A stretch of DNA of 52,626 bases from Rhodanobacter spathiphylli B39 (GCF_000264295.1 NZ_AJXT01000011.1:1-52626); one strand, 5' to 3'. Positions 37,099 to 48,008 are shown, numbered from the stretch's first letter. Made by a program: numbers and translations. The notes: a model not told the origin generated them from the letters alone.

Positions 37099-38364
37099 AT
37101 GGATTCAGGAAAAATCATTGCACGCGTCAAGGCCATACTGACCACGCCGAAGACCGAGTGGCCCGTGGCCGCTGCCGAACCGGCGACGGTGAACGGCCTG
37201 TTCACCGGCTACATCCTCATCCTCGCCGCCCTGCCCGCGGTGGCCGCGTTCATCAAGGGCAGCCTGATCGGCACCAGCGCATTCGGCATCACCGTGCGCG
37301 ACTCGATCGGTGGCGGCATCACCCGCATGGTGCTGGGCTACCTGCTGTCGCTGGTCGTGGTCTACCTGATGGCGCTGATCATCAATGCGCTGGCCCCCAC
37401 CTTCGGCGGCCAGAAGAACATGGTGCAGGCCCTCAAGACCGTGGCCTACGCGTGGACCGCCAGCTGGATTGCGGGCATCGCGCTGATCGTCCCGTGGCTG
37501 GGCTGGCTGGTTGCGCTCGCTGGCGCGGTCTATGGCGTGTACCTGCTCTACCTCGGCCTGCCGCAGACGATGAAATGTCCGGCCGAAAAATCGGCCGGCT
37601 ACACCGCGGTCAGCGTGATCATCGCCTTCGTGCTGAGCTGGATCGTGGGCGCCATCGTGATCGGCGTGGTCGGCACCGCCGCGTTCACCGGCGCGGCGAT
37701 GGGCGGCATGCATGTCACCGGCAGCAACGGCGACAGCGTCACCATCGATGGCAACAGCGCGATGGGGCAGCTGGCCGCGATGGGCAAGCGGGCCGAACAG
37801 GCCAGCAAGGACATGGAAGCCGCGCAGAAGTCCGGCGACAGCGCCGCGCAATCCGCCGCGATGGGCAAGATGATGGGTGCGATGGCCGGCACCGACGGCA
37901 ACGTCGAGGCGCTGGCACCGGACCAGATCAAGGCCTTCCTGCCCGACAACCTGGGCAACCTCGAGCGCAGCAGCCTGTCGGCCCAGCGCAACAAGGCGAT
38001 GGGCATGCAGATCTCCGAGGCCAGCGCCGACTACTCCGCCGACAACGGCCAGCACGTCACGCTGGAAGTGTCCGATACCGGCGGCGCCAAGGGGCTGATG
38101 TCGCTGGCCAGCGCAATGGCGCCTGAAGAAGAGAAGCAGACCGAACACGGCTACGAGAAGACCTACAGCGCCAGCGGCAACCTGGTTCACGAGGCCTGGG
38201 ATACACAGTCGAAATACGGCGAGTACAGCGTGGTGGTCGGCAAGCGCTTCACCGTGAAGGCCACCGGCAACGTCGACAGCATCGACCAGCTGAAGCAGGC
38301 AGTCGGCAACGTCGACCTGTCCCGCCTGGAATCGCTGAAGGACGCCGGGGTCAAGCCGAACTGA
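37099..38364 (+). CDS. Yip1-domain membrane protein with long soluble tail
   Basis: A 421-residue protein in two parts. Residues 1 to about 205 form a Yip1-type membrane domain with five or so helices (KAILTTPKTEWPVAA opening, then LILAALPAVAAFIKGSLIG, LGYLLSLVVVYLMALIINAL, VSVIIAFVLSWIVGAIVIGVV). The remaining 215 residues are soluble, rich in Ala, Met, Gln, Ser and Lys, with a repeated MGKMMGAMAG-like helical stretch and then an alpha/beta-like part (GQHVTLEVSDTGGAKGL, YGEYSVVVGKRFTVKATGN). I do not recognise the tail. GGAG six bases before the ATG at 37099 supports the start. A terminator follows. Function unknown; Yip1 proteins are involved in membrane traffic in eukaryotes. Confidence 0.82.
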   Translation: MDSGKIIARVKAILTTPKTEWPVAAAEPATVNGLFTGYILILAALPAVAAFIKGSLIGTSAFGITVRDSIGGGITRMVLGYLLSLVVVYLMALIINALAPTFGGQKNMVQALKTVAYAWTASWIAGIALIVPWLGWLVALAGAVYGVYLLYLGLPQTMKCPAEKSAGYTAVSVIIAFVLSWIVGAIVIGVVGTAAFTGAAMGGMHVTGSNGDSVTIDGNSAMGQLAAMGKRAEQASKDMEAAQKSGDSAAQSAAMGKMMGAMAGTDGNVEALAPDQIKAFLPDNLGNLERSSLSAQRNKAMGMQISEASADYSADNGQHVTLEVSDTGGAKGLMSLASAMAPEEEKQTEHGYEKTYSASGNLVHEAWDTQSKYGEYSVVVGKRFTVKATGNVDSIDQLKQAVGNVDLSRLESLKDAGVKPN

Positions 38365-38381
38365 CCCACTCGTCCCGACAC

Positions 38382-38410
38382 AGCCGCGCCGTCACCGGCG
38401 CGGCTTTTTC
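38382..38410 (+). terminator. intrinsic terminator after the Yip1-domain gene
   Basis: A 10-bp stem (AGCCGCGCCG with CGGCGCGGCT, loop TCAC) followed by TTTTC, 17 bases after the stop. It separates the convergent yceI gene. Confidence 0.92.
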
Positions 38411-38423
38411 GTGTCGCGCAGAC

Positions 38424-39008
38424 TTACTTCTTCTTCGGCACCGAGCCTTCGGTGGTGATGCGGATGCTGAGCTCGTCGCTGACGTTCGGCACATAGGCGC
38501 CCACGCCGAAATCCGAGCGCTTGATGCTGGCGGTGGCGTCGAAACCGATCGACTGCGCCTTGCTCATCGGATGCGGGCCGATCTTGTTCAGCGTCGCGTC
38601 CAGCACCACCGGCTTGGTCACGCCATGCACGGTGAGATTGCCGGTCACCTTGAACCTGTTGCCACCCAGCGGCTGCACCGCCGTGCTCTTGAAGGTCACC
38701 ACCGGGTACTTGTCGGCATCGAGGAAATCCGGCTTCTTCAGATGCTCGTCCAGCGCCGCCACATGGGTGTCGAGCTGGGCCAGCGGCAGGGTCACTTCCA
38801 CGCTGGAATGGGCCGGGTGCTGCTCGTCGAATACCACGGTGCCCTCGCCCAGGCCGAGGTCGGCGGTGGGGTTGGAGTAGCCGAAGTGGTTCCAGCTGAA
38901 CAGGACCATGGTGTGGCTCGGGTCGAGCTGGTAGGTGACCGGGGCGGCCTGGACCGACACGGCGGCGCCAAGCAGGCCGGCGAAAGCGAGGCATTTCAGT
39001 GCGCGCAT
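38424..39008 (-). CDS. YceI family periplasmic lipid-binding protein
   Basis: A 194-residue YceI protein, a lipocalin-like barrel that binds isoprenoid or polyprenoid lipids in homologues. A signal peptide (LKCLAFAGLLGAAVSVQA, cleavage near residue 21) is followed by VTYQLDPSHTMVLFSWNHFGYSN, the family opening, and later KYPVVTFKSTAVQPLGGNRFKVTGNLTVHGVTKPVVLDATLN and SIGFDATASIKRSDFG. AGGAG seven bases before the ATG at 39008 fixes the start; a longer upstream reading is not supported. No cytochrome b561 gene, a frequent partner, lies beside it. The 253 bases between it and the divergent ELM1 gene hold no gene I can support. Confidence 0.92.
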   Translation of the reverse strand: MRALKCLAFAGLLGAAVSVQAAPVTYQLDPSHTMVLFSWNHFGYSNPTADLGLGEGTVVFDEQHPAHSSVEVTLPLAQLDTHVAALDEHLKKPDFLDADKYPVVTFKSTAVQPLGGNRFKVTGNLTVHGVTKPVVLDATLNKIGPHPMSKAQSIGFDATASIKRSDFGVGAYVPNVSDELSIRITTEGSVPKKK

Positions 39009-39261
39009 GAGTAAGCTCCTGTGAATGGTGGGAAGGATGGTTCGGGCGAACGTGCAGACTTCATCGAACGCCAGGCGGTGACGACGCCCGAACAGGCTGC
39101 GGCTGGCCTCGGAAAGCCACCCACGCATCGCTATCCTGTGCTCGGGGCGCGCCCGAAGTGACGCTATCCTGCCAGTGTATAGGCGGCTGCATGCGAACGG
39201 TCCACCCATGGGAAGAACGTAGAGTGGTCATTCGGGAAACAGTGACGGAGCCCGCAGCCTC

Positions 39262-40236
39262 ATGCTGAACCTGCATGGCGAATGCTGGGTGGTCACCGAC
39301 ACGGCCGCCGGCAACCAGCGCCAGGCACTGGCACTGGCGGAGTATCTGGGCATGCCCATGCGGCACCTGGTGCTGCAGCCACGGGCACCGTGGTCATGGC
39401 TAGCGCCGAAACTGGAACTCGGCGGGCGGCTGGCCCTGCCCGCCCGCCAGCGCCGCCTGTTCGCGCCGCCCTGGCCGACCGTGGCGATCGGCTGCGGCCG
39501 CGCGTCCGCCCTGTTCACCCGCATGCTGCGCCGCCTGACCGACCGGCAGTGCTACACCGTGCAGATCCTGGACCCGCGCATCGATCCCGCCCACTGGGAC
39601 ACCGTCATCGCGCCCCGTCATGACCGGCTCGACGGCCCCAACGTGCTGCAGCCGCTGGGCTCGCTGAATCCGGTCGACGACGAATGGCTGGCCGATGGCC
39701 GCGATGCCTGCCCCGGCTTTGGCGAGCTGCCGCAACCGCGCGTCGGCGTCCTGCTCGGCGGCTCACGCCAGGGCATCGCGCTGAATGCCGACTACGCACG
39801 CCAGCTGTCGACGCGACTGCTCGAACGCCAGCGCCGCGAAGGCGGCAGCCTGCTGGTGATCGGTTCACGGCGCACCACGCCAACGCTGGTCGAAGTGTTC
39901 CGCCGCAGCCTGCGCGACGTGCCCGGCCTGGTCTGGGCCGGGCCCGACGACGGCCGCAACCCCTATCCGGGCGTGCTTGGCTGGGCCGACCGGCTGGTGG
40001 TCACCCCCGATTCGGTGAACATGCTTTCCGAAGCCTGTGCCGTGGGCTGCCCGGTCGAGACCTTCGTTGTCGTGCCGTTGCCGGCGAAGATCGAGCGTTT
40101 CCATCAGGCCCTGCGCGAGGCCGGGCGGCTGCACGACCTGGACCGCTCGACCGCTCGTCCACCGCCGCCACTGCGCGAGACCGCAGCGATCGCCACCGAC
40201 TTGCGCGTGCTGATCGCGCAGCGGCAATCGGGCTGA
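39262..40236 (+). CDS. ELM1 family protein (DUF1022)
   Basis: A 324-residue protein of the mitochondrial-fission ELM1 family, which in plants links Drp3 to mitochondria; the bacterial role is not known. The sequence resembles a GT-B glycosyltransferase: VVTDTAAGNQRQALALAEYLG at the N-terminus, PTVAIGCGRASA, VQILDPRIDPAHWDTVIAPRHD, RVGVLLGGSRQ, and PDSVNMLSEACAVGCPVETF, where a sugar donor would sit. This similarity suggests a glycosyl-transfer-like role, an inference only. It converges with glnE with 14 bases between stops and is divergent from yceI. Confidence 0.85.
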   Translation: MLNLHGECWVVTDTAAGNQRQALALAEYLGMPMRHLVLQPRAPWSWLAPKLELGGRLALPARQRRLFAPPWPTVAIGCGRASALFTRMLRRLTDRQCYTVQILDPRIDPAHWDTVIAPRHDRLDGPNVLQPLGSLNPVDDEWLADGRDACPGFGELPQPRVGVLLGGSRQGIALNADYARQLSTRLLERQRREGGSLLVIGSRRTTPTLVEVFRRSLRDVPGLVWAGPDDGRNPYPGVLGWADRLVVTPDSVNMLSEACAVGCPVETFVVVPLPAKIERFHQALREAGRLHDLDRSTARPPPPLRETAAIATDLRVLIAQRQSG

Positions 40237-40250
40237 TCACCCGCGCCCGT

Positions 40251-43094
40251 TCAGTCGAAGGCGAACCCCAGCGCATCGGTGACCCCGCGCACACTACCGC
40301 ACAGCTGCGCCAGTTCGGCATCGCGCGGCGCGATGCGCGAGCGCAGGTCGAGGGTGCAGGCCAGGGCGCGCTGCAGCAGGTCGGCGTGGGCCACGGCGAG
40401 GATCGCAGCCTGGTTGTTGTCGAGCAGGCCGGCGCCGCGACAAGCCTCGATCAGGCCCGCGTTGGCGGTGACCCCCAGCAGCGATGGCTGCTGCGCCGCA
40501 TGCGCCAGCACCAGTCCCTGCAGGGCGAACTCGATGTCGAGCAGGCCGCCGTGGCCCTGCTTCAGGTCGAACTGGCGCTCGTCGGAGCGGTCGCGTTCGG
40601 CACGCCAGCGCTGGCGCATGCTGCCAACCTCGGCCAACACGGTGGCGCGTTCGCGCGGCACCGCCAGGATGCTGCGTCGTACTTCGGCCAGCTGCCCGTT
40701 GAGCGCCGCGTCGCCGGCCATGGGCCGCGCGCGCAGCAGCGCCTGGTGCTCCCAGGTCCACGCACGACTCTGCTGATAGGCCACGAACGCATCCAGGCTG
40801 CTCACCAGCAGCCCCTTGGAACCGTCCGGCCGCAGCCGCGTGTCGACTTCGTACAAACGCCCGCCACGGGTCAGCACGGTGAGCCAGTTCATCGCCCGCT
40901 GGGCCAGCCGCTGGTACCAGCGCGAACCTTCGATCGGCCGCGCGCCGTCGCTCATCGCCTGGGCGCGTCGGCCGTCGTAGACGAACACCAGGTCCAGGTC
41001 CGAGGCGAAACCGAGCTCCTCGCCGCCGAGACTGCCGTAGCCCAGCACCGAGAAGCCCGAACCTTCGCCAGGCAGCCGGCCGTGCTGCGCCACCAGCTCG
41101 CGCTCGGCCAAGGCCAGCACCGCGCCCACCACCGACTCGGCCAGCGCGGCGAGCCGGCGCGCGGTGGCCACCGCGTCGGCGCGGCCGTCGTTGAACGCAA
41201 GGCCCAGCCGGAAGGCAGTCGACGCCTTGAACTCGTTGACCCGTTCCAGTTCCGCCTCGGCTTCGCGTTCCTCCAGCGTGCCCAGCACACGGACGATCTC
41301 GGCGGCGATGTCGGCACGCTTGAACGGCAGTTGATCGATGCGCGGATCGAGCACGTCGTCCAGCAGCAGCGGTTGCGCAATCACCCGTTCGGCCAGGAAG
41401 GCACTGTCGGCGAACAGCCGCACCAGCCGGCGCCGCGCGGCTGGCTGTTCCTCCAGCAGGGCCAGGTAGGACGAGCGCCGCGCCACCGCCTGCATCAGGC
41501 GGACCAGCCGCAGCAGACTGGCCACCGGCGCCTTGCTGGCGCGGGCGGCCTCGAACAGCTGCGGCATCAGGTGATCGAGCCGTTCGCGCGAACGGGGCGA
41601 CATCGCGCGCACCGAAGCCGCCTGCGGCAGCTTCAGCAAGGCGTCGGCCAGTTCGCCACCGGGCGCGAAGCCGGAACTTTCGAGCACGCCGGCGTCCAGC
41701 GACTCGTCGCAGGCGTGTTGCCACAGTTGCAGGTCGGCGGCCGGCACGCTGGCGGCACGGCCGCCCTGCGGCATCAGGACCGCGGCGAACTCCTCGCTGA
41801 CGATGGCCCGCTGCGCCGCCAGCGCCGCCTGCAGGCTGTCCCAGTCCGGATGGTCCAGGCTCAGCGCCAGGCGCTCGCGACTGAGCGCGTCGGGCGGGAT
41901 GTCATGGGTCTGCGCATCGCGCAGCATCTGCACCCGGTTCTCGACGCGCCGCAGCAGCACGTAGGCCTGGCGCAGCGCACGCGCCCGCGCGGCGGGAATG
42001 TGGCCGCGCGCCTCGCACGCGGTCAGCGCCGGCAGCAGGCCGCGCACGCGCAGGCTCGGCTCGCGGCCGCCACGGATCAGCTGGGTCAGCTGCACGATGA
42101 ACTCGATCTCGCGGATGCCACCGGGGCCCAGCTTCAGATTGTCGGCCAGATCCTTGCGCGCCACTTCCGCATCGATCAGCGACTTCATCTCGCGCAGGCC
42201 GGCGAACGCGGTGTAGTCGAGGTACTTGCGGTAGACGAACGGTCGCAGCAGTTCCTGCAGCTGCCGACCCGCCACCCGATCGCCGGCGACCGGGCGCGCC
42301 TTGATCCACGCGTAGCGTTCCCAGTCGCGGCCTTCGCTCTGGTAATACTGTTCCATCGCGGCGAACGACAAGGCCAGCCGGCCCGCGTTGCCGAACGGCC
42401 GCAGGCGCAGGTCGACCCGGGCGCAGATGCCGTCCATGGTCGGCTCGTTGAGCAGGCGCACCAGCTGCCGACCCAGCCGCACGAAGTATTCGCTGTTGTC
42501 GAGCGGCCGCGCGCCGTCGGTGTGGCCGCCGTGCGGGTAGGCGAACACGAGGTCGATGTCCGAGGAAAAGTTCAGCTCCGACCCGCCCAGCTTGCCGAAG
42601 CCGATCACCAGCAGGCGTTGCAACGCGCCCTCGGGGTTGCGGCTGTGGCCGTAGCGCCCGGCCAGCATCCGCTCGGACCAGCCCAGTGCCAGCTCCAGCA
42701 GCACCTCGTACAGCACGCTGGTCGCCGACAGGGTTTCCGGCAGCTCGTCCAGCCCGTTGGCATCGCGGAACACCAGCCGCAATGCCTCGGCGTGGCGGAA
42801 GCGGCGCAGCGCGACCATGCACCCGGCCTCGTCCTCCGGCAGTTTCAGCGCCTCGACGCGCGCGCTGGCATCGCTGCCCGAGCGCAGGCGCTCCAGCCCG
42901 GCCGGCGCCAGCAGGTGCGGCTGGCGACACCAGGTGTCGAAGGCGAAGTCGCTGGCCAGCAGGGTGCGCCGGATGCGCTCGGCCACGCCGGCGTCGTCGT
43001 GCAGCGGCACGCCGGCCGCACGGCAGCGACTGGCGAGTTCGCCATAGCGGTCATCGATCAGTGCACGCAGTGCGGGGCTTGCCGGATGGGTCAT
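40251..43094 (-). CDS. glnE: bifunctional glutamine synthetase adenylyltransferase/deadenylase
   Basis: A 947-residue enzyme that adenylylates and deadenylylates glutamine synthetase under control of PII and glutamine. Two nucleotidyltransferase domains are seen: the first, deadenylase, around GFGKLGGSELNFSSDIDLVF with D-x-D (about residue 170-190), and the second, adenylylase, around GYGSLGGEELGFASDLDLVF (about residue 685-705). Each is followed by a helical regulatory region such as KLGPGGIREIEFIVQ and KQGHGGLLDIEFALQ. Length is standard. Both ATGs at 43094 and 43112 are possible; neither has a clear ribosome site. It is divergent from the LTA-synthase-like gene, with about 160 bases between starts. 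Confidence 0.95.
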   Translation of the reverse strand: MTHPASPALRALIDDRYGELASRCRAAGVPLHDDAGVAERIRRTLLASDFAFDTWCRQPHLLAPAGLERLRSGSDASARVEALKLPEDEAGCMVALRRFRHAEALRLVFRDANGLDELPETLSATSVLYEVLLELALGWSERMLAGRYGHSRNPEGALQRLLVIGFGKLGGSELNFSSDIDLVFAYPHGGHTDGARPLDNSEYFVRLGRQLVRLLNEPTMDGICARVDLRLRPFGNAGRLALSFAAMEQYYQSEGRDWERYAWIKARPVAGDRVAGRQLQELLRPFVYRKYLDYTAFAGLREMKSLIDAEVARKDLADNLKLGPGGIREIEFIVQLTQLIRGGREPSLRVRGLLPALTACEARGHIPAARARALRQAYVLLRRVENRVQMLRDAQTHDIPPDALSRERLALSLDHPDWDSLQAALAAQRAIVSEEFAAVLMPQGGRAASVPAADLQLWQHACDESLDAGVLESSGFAPGGELADALLKLPQAASVRAMSPRSRERLDHLMPQLFEAARASKAPVASLLRLVRLMQAVARRSSYLALLEEQPAARRRLVRLFADSAFLAERVIAQPLLLDDVLDPRIDQLPFKRADIAAEIVRVLGTLEEREAEAELERVNEFKASTAFRLGLAFNDGRADAVATARRLAALAESVVGAVLALAERELVAQHGRLPGEGSGFSVLGYGSLGGEELGFASDLDLVFVYDGRRAQAMSDGARPIEGSRWYQRLAQRAMNWLTVLTRGGRLYEVDTRLRPDGSKGLLVSSLDAFVAYQQSRAWTWEHQALLRARPMAGDAALNGQLAEVRRSILAVPRERATVLAEVGSMRQRWRAERDRSDERQFDLKQGHGGLLDIEFALQGLVLAHAAQQPSLLGVTANAGLIEACRGAGLLDNNQAAILAVAHADLLQRALACTLDLRSRIAPRDAELAQLCGSVRGVTDALGFAFD

Positions 43095-43252
43095 CCGGGC
43101 ATTGTGCCGCATGGCGGGCAGCTGCCGGCAGCTGAGCACCGCTTGAACAAGCCCTCGACAAGCCGGACACTCGCCGGCCACGCCTACTCCTTGTTCATCT
43201 GGCCGCCATTACATTGGCGCGTCCAGACCATGACAGCAAACGCAGGACTGCC

Positions 43253-45145
43253 ATGCCGCCACTTGCTTCCCCGCCCGTTTCCCGTCGGCGAGCGATCGCT
43301 TCCCGGGTCGCGCTGCTGTTGCTGCTGGCCCTGGCCTTCGTGCTGCTGACCGGGTGGGTGGACGGTGGCGTCGGCGTGACCCCTCTGCGCCTCTTCGACC
43401 AGGCACGTTACCCGCTGGCCAACGCCTTGCCGGGCCTGCTGCTGGCGGCGCTGCTGCTGGCGATCAGCCGGCGCGCATGGCTTTCGTTCGCGCTGGCGTT
43501 CCTGTTGCAGGGCTTGCTGTACGCGGTGAACGTGCTCAAGGTGGCCAACCTCGGCACGCCGCTGTTGCCGGACGACTTCCGCATCGTCGGGCAGTTGCAC
43601 AAGGGTGGCATGCACCTGCTGTCGGGCTATCTGCCGCACAGCGCGTGGCCGTACCTCGGCCTGCTCGCCGCGGTGATCGCGATCGTGGTGGCGTGGCGGC
43701 TGGAACCGCCGTTGTTCGAACGCCGCCCGCGGCGGCTGCGCGCGCTCGGTGGCGGCGTGGCGGCACTGGCACTGCTCACGATGCTGGTCGGCCTGCAGAC
43801 GTGGACGAAGGTCTACAACGCGAAGACCTTGTGGCTGGAGCCGTGGTCGGCCATTTCCACCACCACCCATTCCGGCCTGGTCAGCTCGCTGATGCTGTTC
43901 CACCTGCAATACGGCAAGGGTGCGCACAAGCCGGACCCGGTCACGGCCAGCCGCCTGATCAACCAGTCCGCGCCGGCGCTGCTGCAGTCCATGCAGGCGC
44001 CGACCCCGGCGGTCGCCGACCTGCCGGACGTGGTGGTGGTGCAAAGCGAGTCGTTCTTCGACCCGACCATCATGCGCGGCTACGAGCACAGCAATTTCGC
44101 GCCCAACCTGCGCCGGCTGGCTGCGCACGGCATCAGCGGCAAGCTGCACGTGCCCACTTTTGGTGGCGGCACCATCCGCACCGAGTTCGAATTCCTCACC
44201 GGCCTGTCGCTGCGCTACTTCGACAACCTGCAGTTCCCCTACCTGCAGATGAGTCATCAGGCATTGCCGGGACTGGTCCGCACGCTGAGCCGGCACGGCT
44301 ATTCGACGCTGGCGCTGCACGGCAACGACCCGGCGTTCTGGAACCGCACCACCGCGTTCAAGGCGATCGGCTTCGATCGCTTCGTGTCGCAGTCGTCGTT
44401 CCCGCCCGGCGCGCCCAACGACGGCAAGTACATGGCCGACAGCGCGATGACCGACGAGATCATGACCCAGCTGAAGGATCAGGGCCCGCCGCAGTTCATC
44501 TTCGCCATCAGCATCGAGGCGCACGGCCCGTACGACGTCGAGCCCACCCATGTCGCCGAGCGCGACGCGATCCCGGTGCCCGCCGGCATCACCGGCCGCG
44601 ACAAGCTGGAGCTGCAGAACTACCTGTATCACCTCAAGCATGCCGATGCCGAGTTGGGACGCCTGGTGAAGCTGCTGGCGGCGCGCGAGCGTCCCAGCGT
44701 GGTGGTGTTCTACGGCGATCACCTGCCCGCCCTGAGCAACAGCTACCAGACCGCCGGCTTCGTCGACGGCGGCGACATGCTGAGTCAGGCCGGCGTGTGG
44801 CTGCTGGTAGATCCGAAACGGCCGTCCAAACCCGTGCAGGCGGATACTGCTTCCTGGTTGCTGCCGGGCAAGCTGCTCGCCCACCTCGGCATCCACGATG
44901 ATCCGTACTTCGCGCTGACCGAACTGGTCGGCCCGCAGCTGGCTTCGCTCACCGAGGCACCCGGCGCACCGCCATTGCCCGAGGGCGACGACCTGCAACA
45001 ACTCGACAAGGCCATGGCCAGCGTCGAGCAGCTGCGCATGAGCAACCAGCTGGACAGCCTGCTGCCGCAGCCCGCGCCCGCGCCCGGCGAGATCGTCCAC
45101 AACGCCGCATTACCTGCACCACGGCCGGCATCCGCCGCGCAGTGA
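43253..45145 (+). CDS. LTA-synthase family membrane sulfatase (phosphoglycerol transferase-like)
   Basis: A 630-residue inner-membrane protein. About five N-terminal membrane helices (to about residue 205) anchor a periplasmic alkaline-phosphatase-superfamily domain: VVVVQSESFFDPTIM (metal ligand Glu), GGGTIRTEFEFLTGL with the likely nucleophile Thr, the LHGNDPAFWNRT loop, FIFAISIEAHGPYD and VVVFYGDHLPAL with the metal-binding Asp and His. Gram-negative members include OpgB, which adds phosphoglycerol to periplasmic glucans, and unassigned paralogues. AGGA before the ATG at 43253 supports that start over a TTG at 43214. The C-terminal 100 residues are Pro/Ala-rich. Donor and acceptor here are unknown. 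Confidence 0.88.
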   Translation: MPPLASPPVSRRRAIASRVALLLLLALAFVLLTGWVDGGVGVTPLRLFDQARYPLANALPGLLLAALLLAISRRAWLSFALAFLLQGLLYAVNVLKVANLGTPLLPDDFRIVGQLHKGGMHLLSGYLPHSAWPYLGLLAAVIAIVVAWRLEPPLFERRPRRLRALGGGVAALALLTMLVGLQTWTKVYNAKTLWLEPWSAISTTTHSGLVSSLMLFHLQYGKGAHKPDPVTASRLINQSAPALLQSMQAPTPAVADLPDVVVVQSESFFDPTIMRGYEHSNFAPNLRRLAAHGISGKLHVPTFGGGTIRTEFEFLTGLSLRYFDNLQFPYLQMSHQALPGLVRTLSRHGYSTLALHGNDPAFWNRTTAFKAIGFDRFVSQSSFPPGAPNDGKYMADSAMTDEIMTQLKDQGPPQFIFAISIEAHGPYDVEPTHVAERDAIPVPAGITGRDKLELQNYLYHLKHADAELGRLVKLLAARERPSVVVFYGDHLPALSNSYQTAGFVDGGDMLSQAGVWLLVDPKRPSKPVQADTASWLLPGKLLAHLGIHDDPYFALTELVGPQLASLTEAPGAPPLPEGDDLQQLDKAMASVEQLRMSNQLDSLLPQPAPAPGEIVHNAALPAPRPASAAQ

Positions 45146-45316
45146 CGCGAACGGTGGCACCCTTGCCCCGGGCTCGCCGTTCAGCGAGCTGTCCCACCAC
45201 TGAAGAGCGCGACACGGTATTCACGCGGTAGTCGGGCGAGGCCGCCTAGCGTCGGCGTGGCCGTGGGCGCGTGCCATGCGCCTTGCGGCGGCATTCCCCA
45301 CTTGGAGGTCAACCTC

Positions 45317-45844
45317 ATGCGCAAGACCATGCTTTCCGCCCTCATCATCGGCGCCAGCGTCTTCACCGCTTCCGCCTTCGCCCAGGCCAGCCTCGGCGGT
45401 GCCGCCCACATTGGTGCCGGCGCCCACCTCGGCGCAGCCGCACCGGGCGCCATGCACGCCGTCGGCCAGACCACCGCGCAGACGGAGCAGACCCTGCATC
45501 GCACCGGTTCCCACGCCGAGCACCGGACCCGCAGGGCCGTCGAGCGGGCCCGCTCGACCGTCAATGACCAAGCCGATGCGAACGCCAACGCCAACGCGAA
45601 TGCCACGATCGGCGCGGGCGCCGGCGACTCGCATGCAGGTGCCAACGCCAACGTCGATACTGGTGCCGGTCTCGATACGGCCGCCACCGCAGGCAGGGCT
45701 GGTGAGATGGGCCAGGGCGTGGGCGGCGACGTGCGCGATACCGCGCATTCGGCGATCCATTCCACCGACCGCGCGGCCGGCTCGGTCGGCGACGCGGTGC
45801 AGGGCGTCAACGCCAGCGGCAGTGTCCACGCCCACGGGCACTGA
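45317..45844 (+). CDS. secreted Ala/Asn/Gly-rich protein of unknown function
   Basis: A 175-residue exported protein I do not recognise. The signal peptide (LSALIIGASVFTASAFAQ) is probably cut near residue 22. The mature part is low-complexity: short Ala/Gly/His stretches (GAAHIGAGAHLGAAAPG), a run of alternating Ala and Asn (NANANANATIGAG), and a helical tail rich in Asp, Ser, Ala and His ending HAHGH. GGAGGT seven bases before the ATG and a good terminator downstream argue that it is a real gene. The composition is like some desiccation or stress proteins, but no domain match can be claimed. Confidence 0.7.
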   Translation: MRKTMLSALIIGASVFTASAFAQASLGGAAHIGAGAHLGAAAPGAMHAVGQTTAQTEQTLHRTGSHAEHRTRRAVERARSTVNDQADANANANANATIGAGAGDSHAGANANVDTGAGLDTAATAGRAGEMGQGVGGDVRDTAHSAIHSTDRAAGSVGDAVQGVNASGSVHAHGH

Positions 45845-45895
45845 GTTCACTGCCACCGATACGGCAGGTATCGCCGAATCCGGCGCCACAAAAAG

Positions 45896-45924
45896 AAAAC
45901 CCCGCCGAAGCGGGGTTTTCCTTT
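45896..45924. terminator. bidirectional intrinsic terminator
   Basis: AAAACCCCGC pairs with GCGGGGTTTT around a CGAA loop. Plus-strand transcripts end in TTTTCCTTTG; minus-strand transcripts end in TTTTCTTTTT. It serves both the Ala/Asn-rich gene and groEL, which converge here. Confidence 0.95.
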
Positions 45925-45944
45925 GTCGTGCCTTGAGCGGGAAC

Positions 45945-47636
<1,692 letters not shown>

Positions 47637-47714
47637 TCACGAGAGAGCTGCGGGAAGGAGCCAAAGGCGACCGGGAGCGCGGCTTTCGCGCTACACCACC
47701 AGGCTCCAGTTCAA

Positions 47715-48008
47715 TCAGCCCTCGATAACAGCCACGATGTCGTCTTCCTTCAGGAACACGAGCTCTTCGCCGTCGATCTTGATTTCCTGGCCGGCGTACT
47801 TGCCGAACAGCACCACGTCGCCGGCCTTGAGCGACATCGGACGGACCTTGCCGTCGGCCATGATCAGGCCGGTACCGGCGGCGACGACCTTGCCGCGGGT
47901 CGGCTTTTCGGTGGCGCTGTCGGGGATCACGATGCCGCCGGCGGAGACGCGCTCTTCTTCGAGGCGCTTGACGATGACGCGGTCATGCAGGGGACGCAGT
48001 GTGCTCAT
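47715..48008 (-). CDS. groES: co-chaperonin GroES (10 kDa)
   Basis: A 97-residue heptameric lid of Gro[18 protein letters not shown] opens the protein, a mobile-loop segment ([18 protein letters not shown]) contacts GroEL, and [20 protein letters not shown] and [14 protein letters not shown] close it. I use the ATG at 48008, with GGAG six bases before it; the longer frame reading upstream overlaps the operator. groEL follows in the operon. Confidence 0.99.
   Translation of the reverse strand: MSTLRPLHDRVIVKRLEEERVSAGGIVIPDSATEKPTRGKVVAAGTGLIMADGKVRPMSLKAGDVVLFGKYAGQEIKIDGEELVFLKEDDIVAVIEG

Noticed and set aside
39684..43349. 1221-residue open frame antisense to glnE and ELM1
   Set aside because: It mirrors real genes in a high-GC genome; composition is Gln/Arg/Ala-rich with no ribosome site or recognisable domain.
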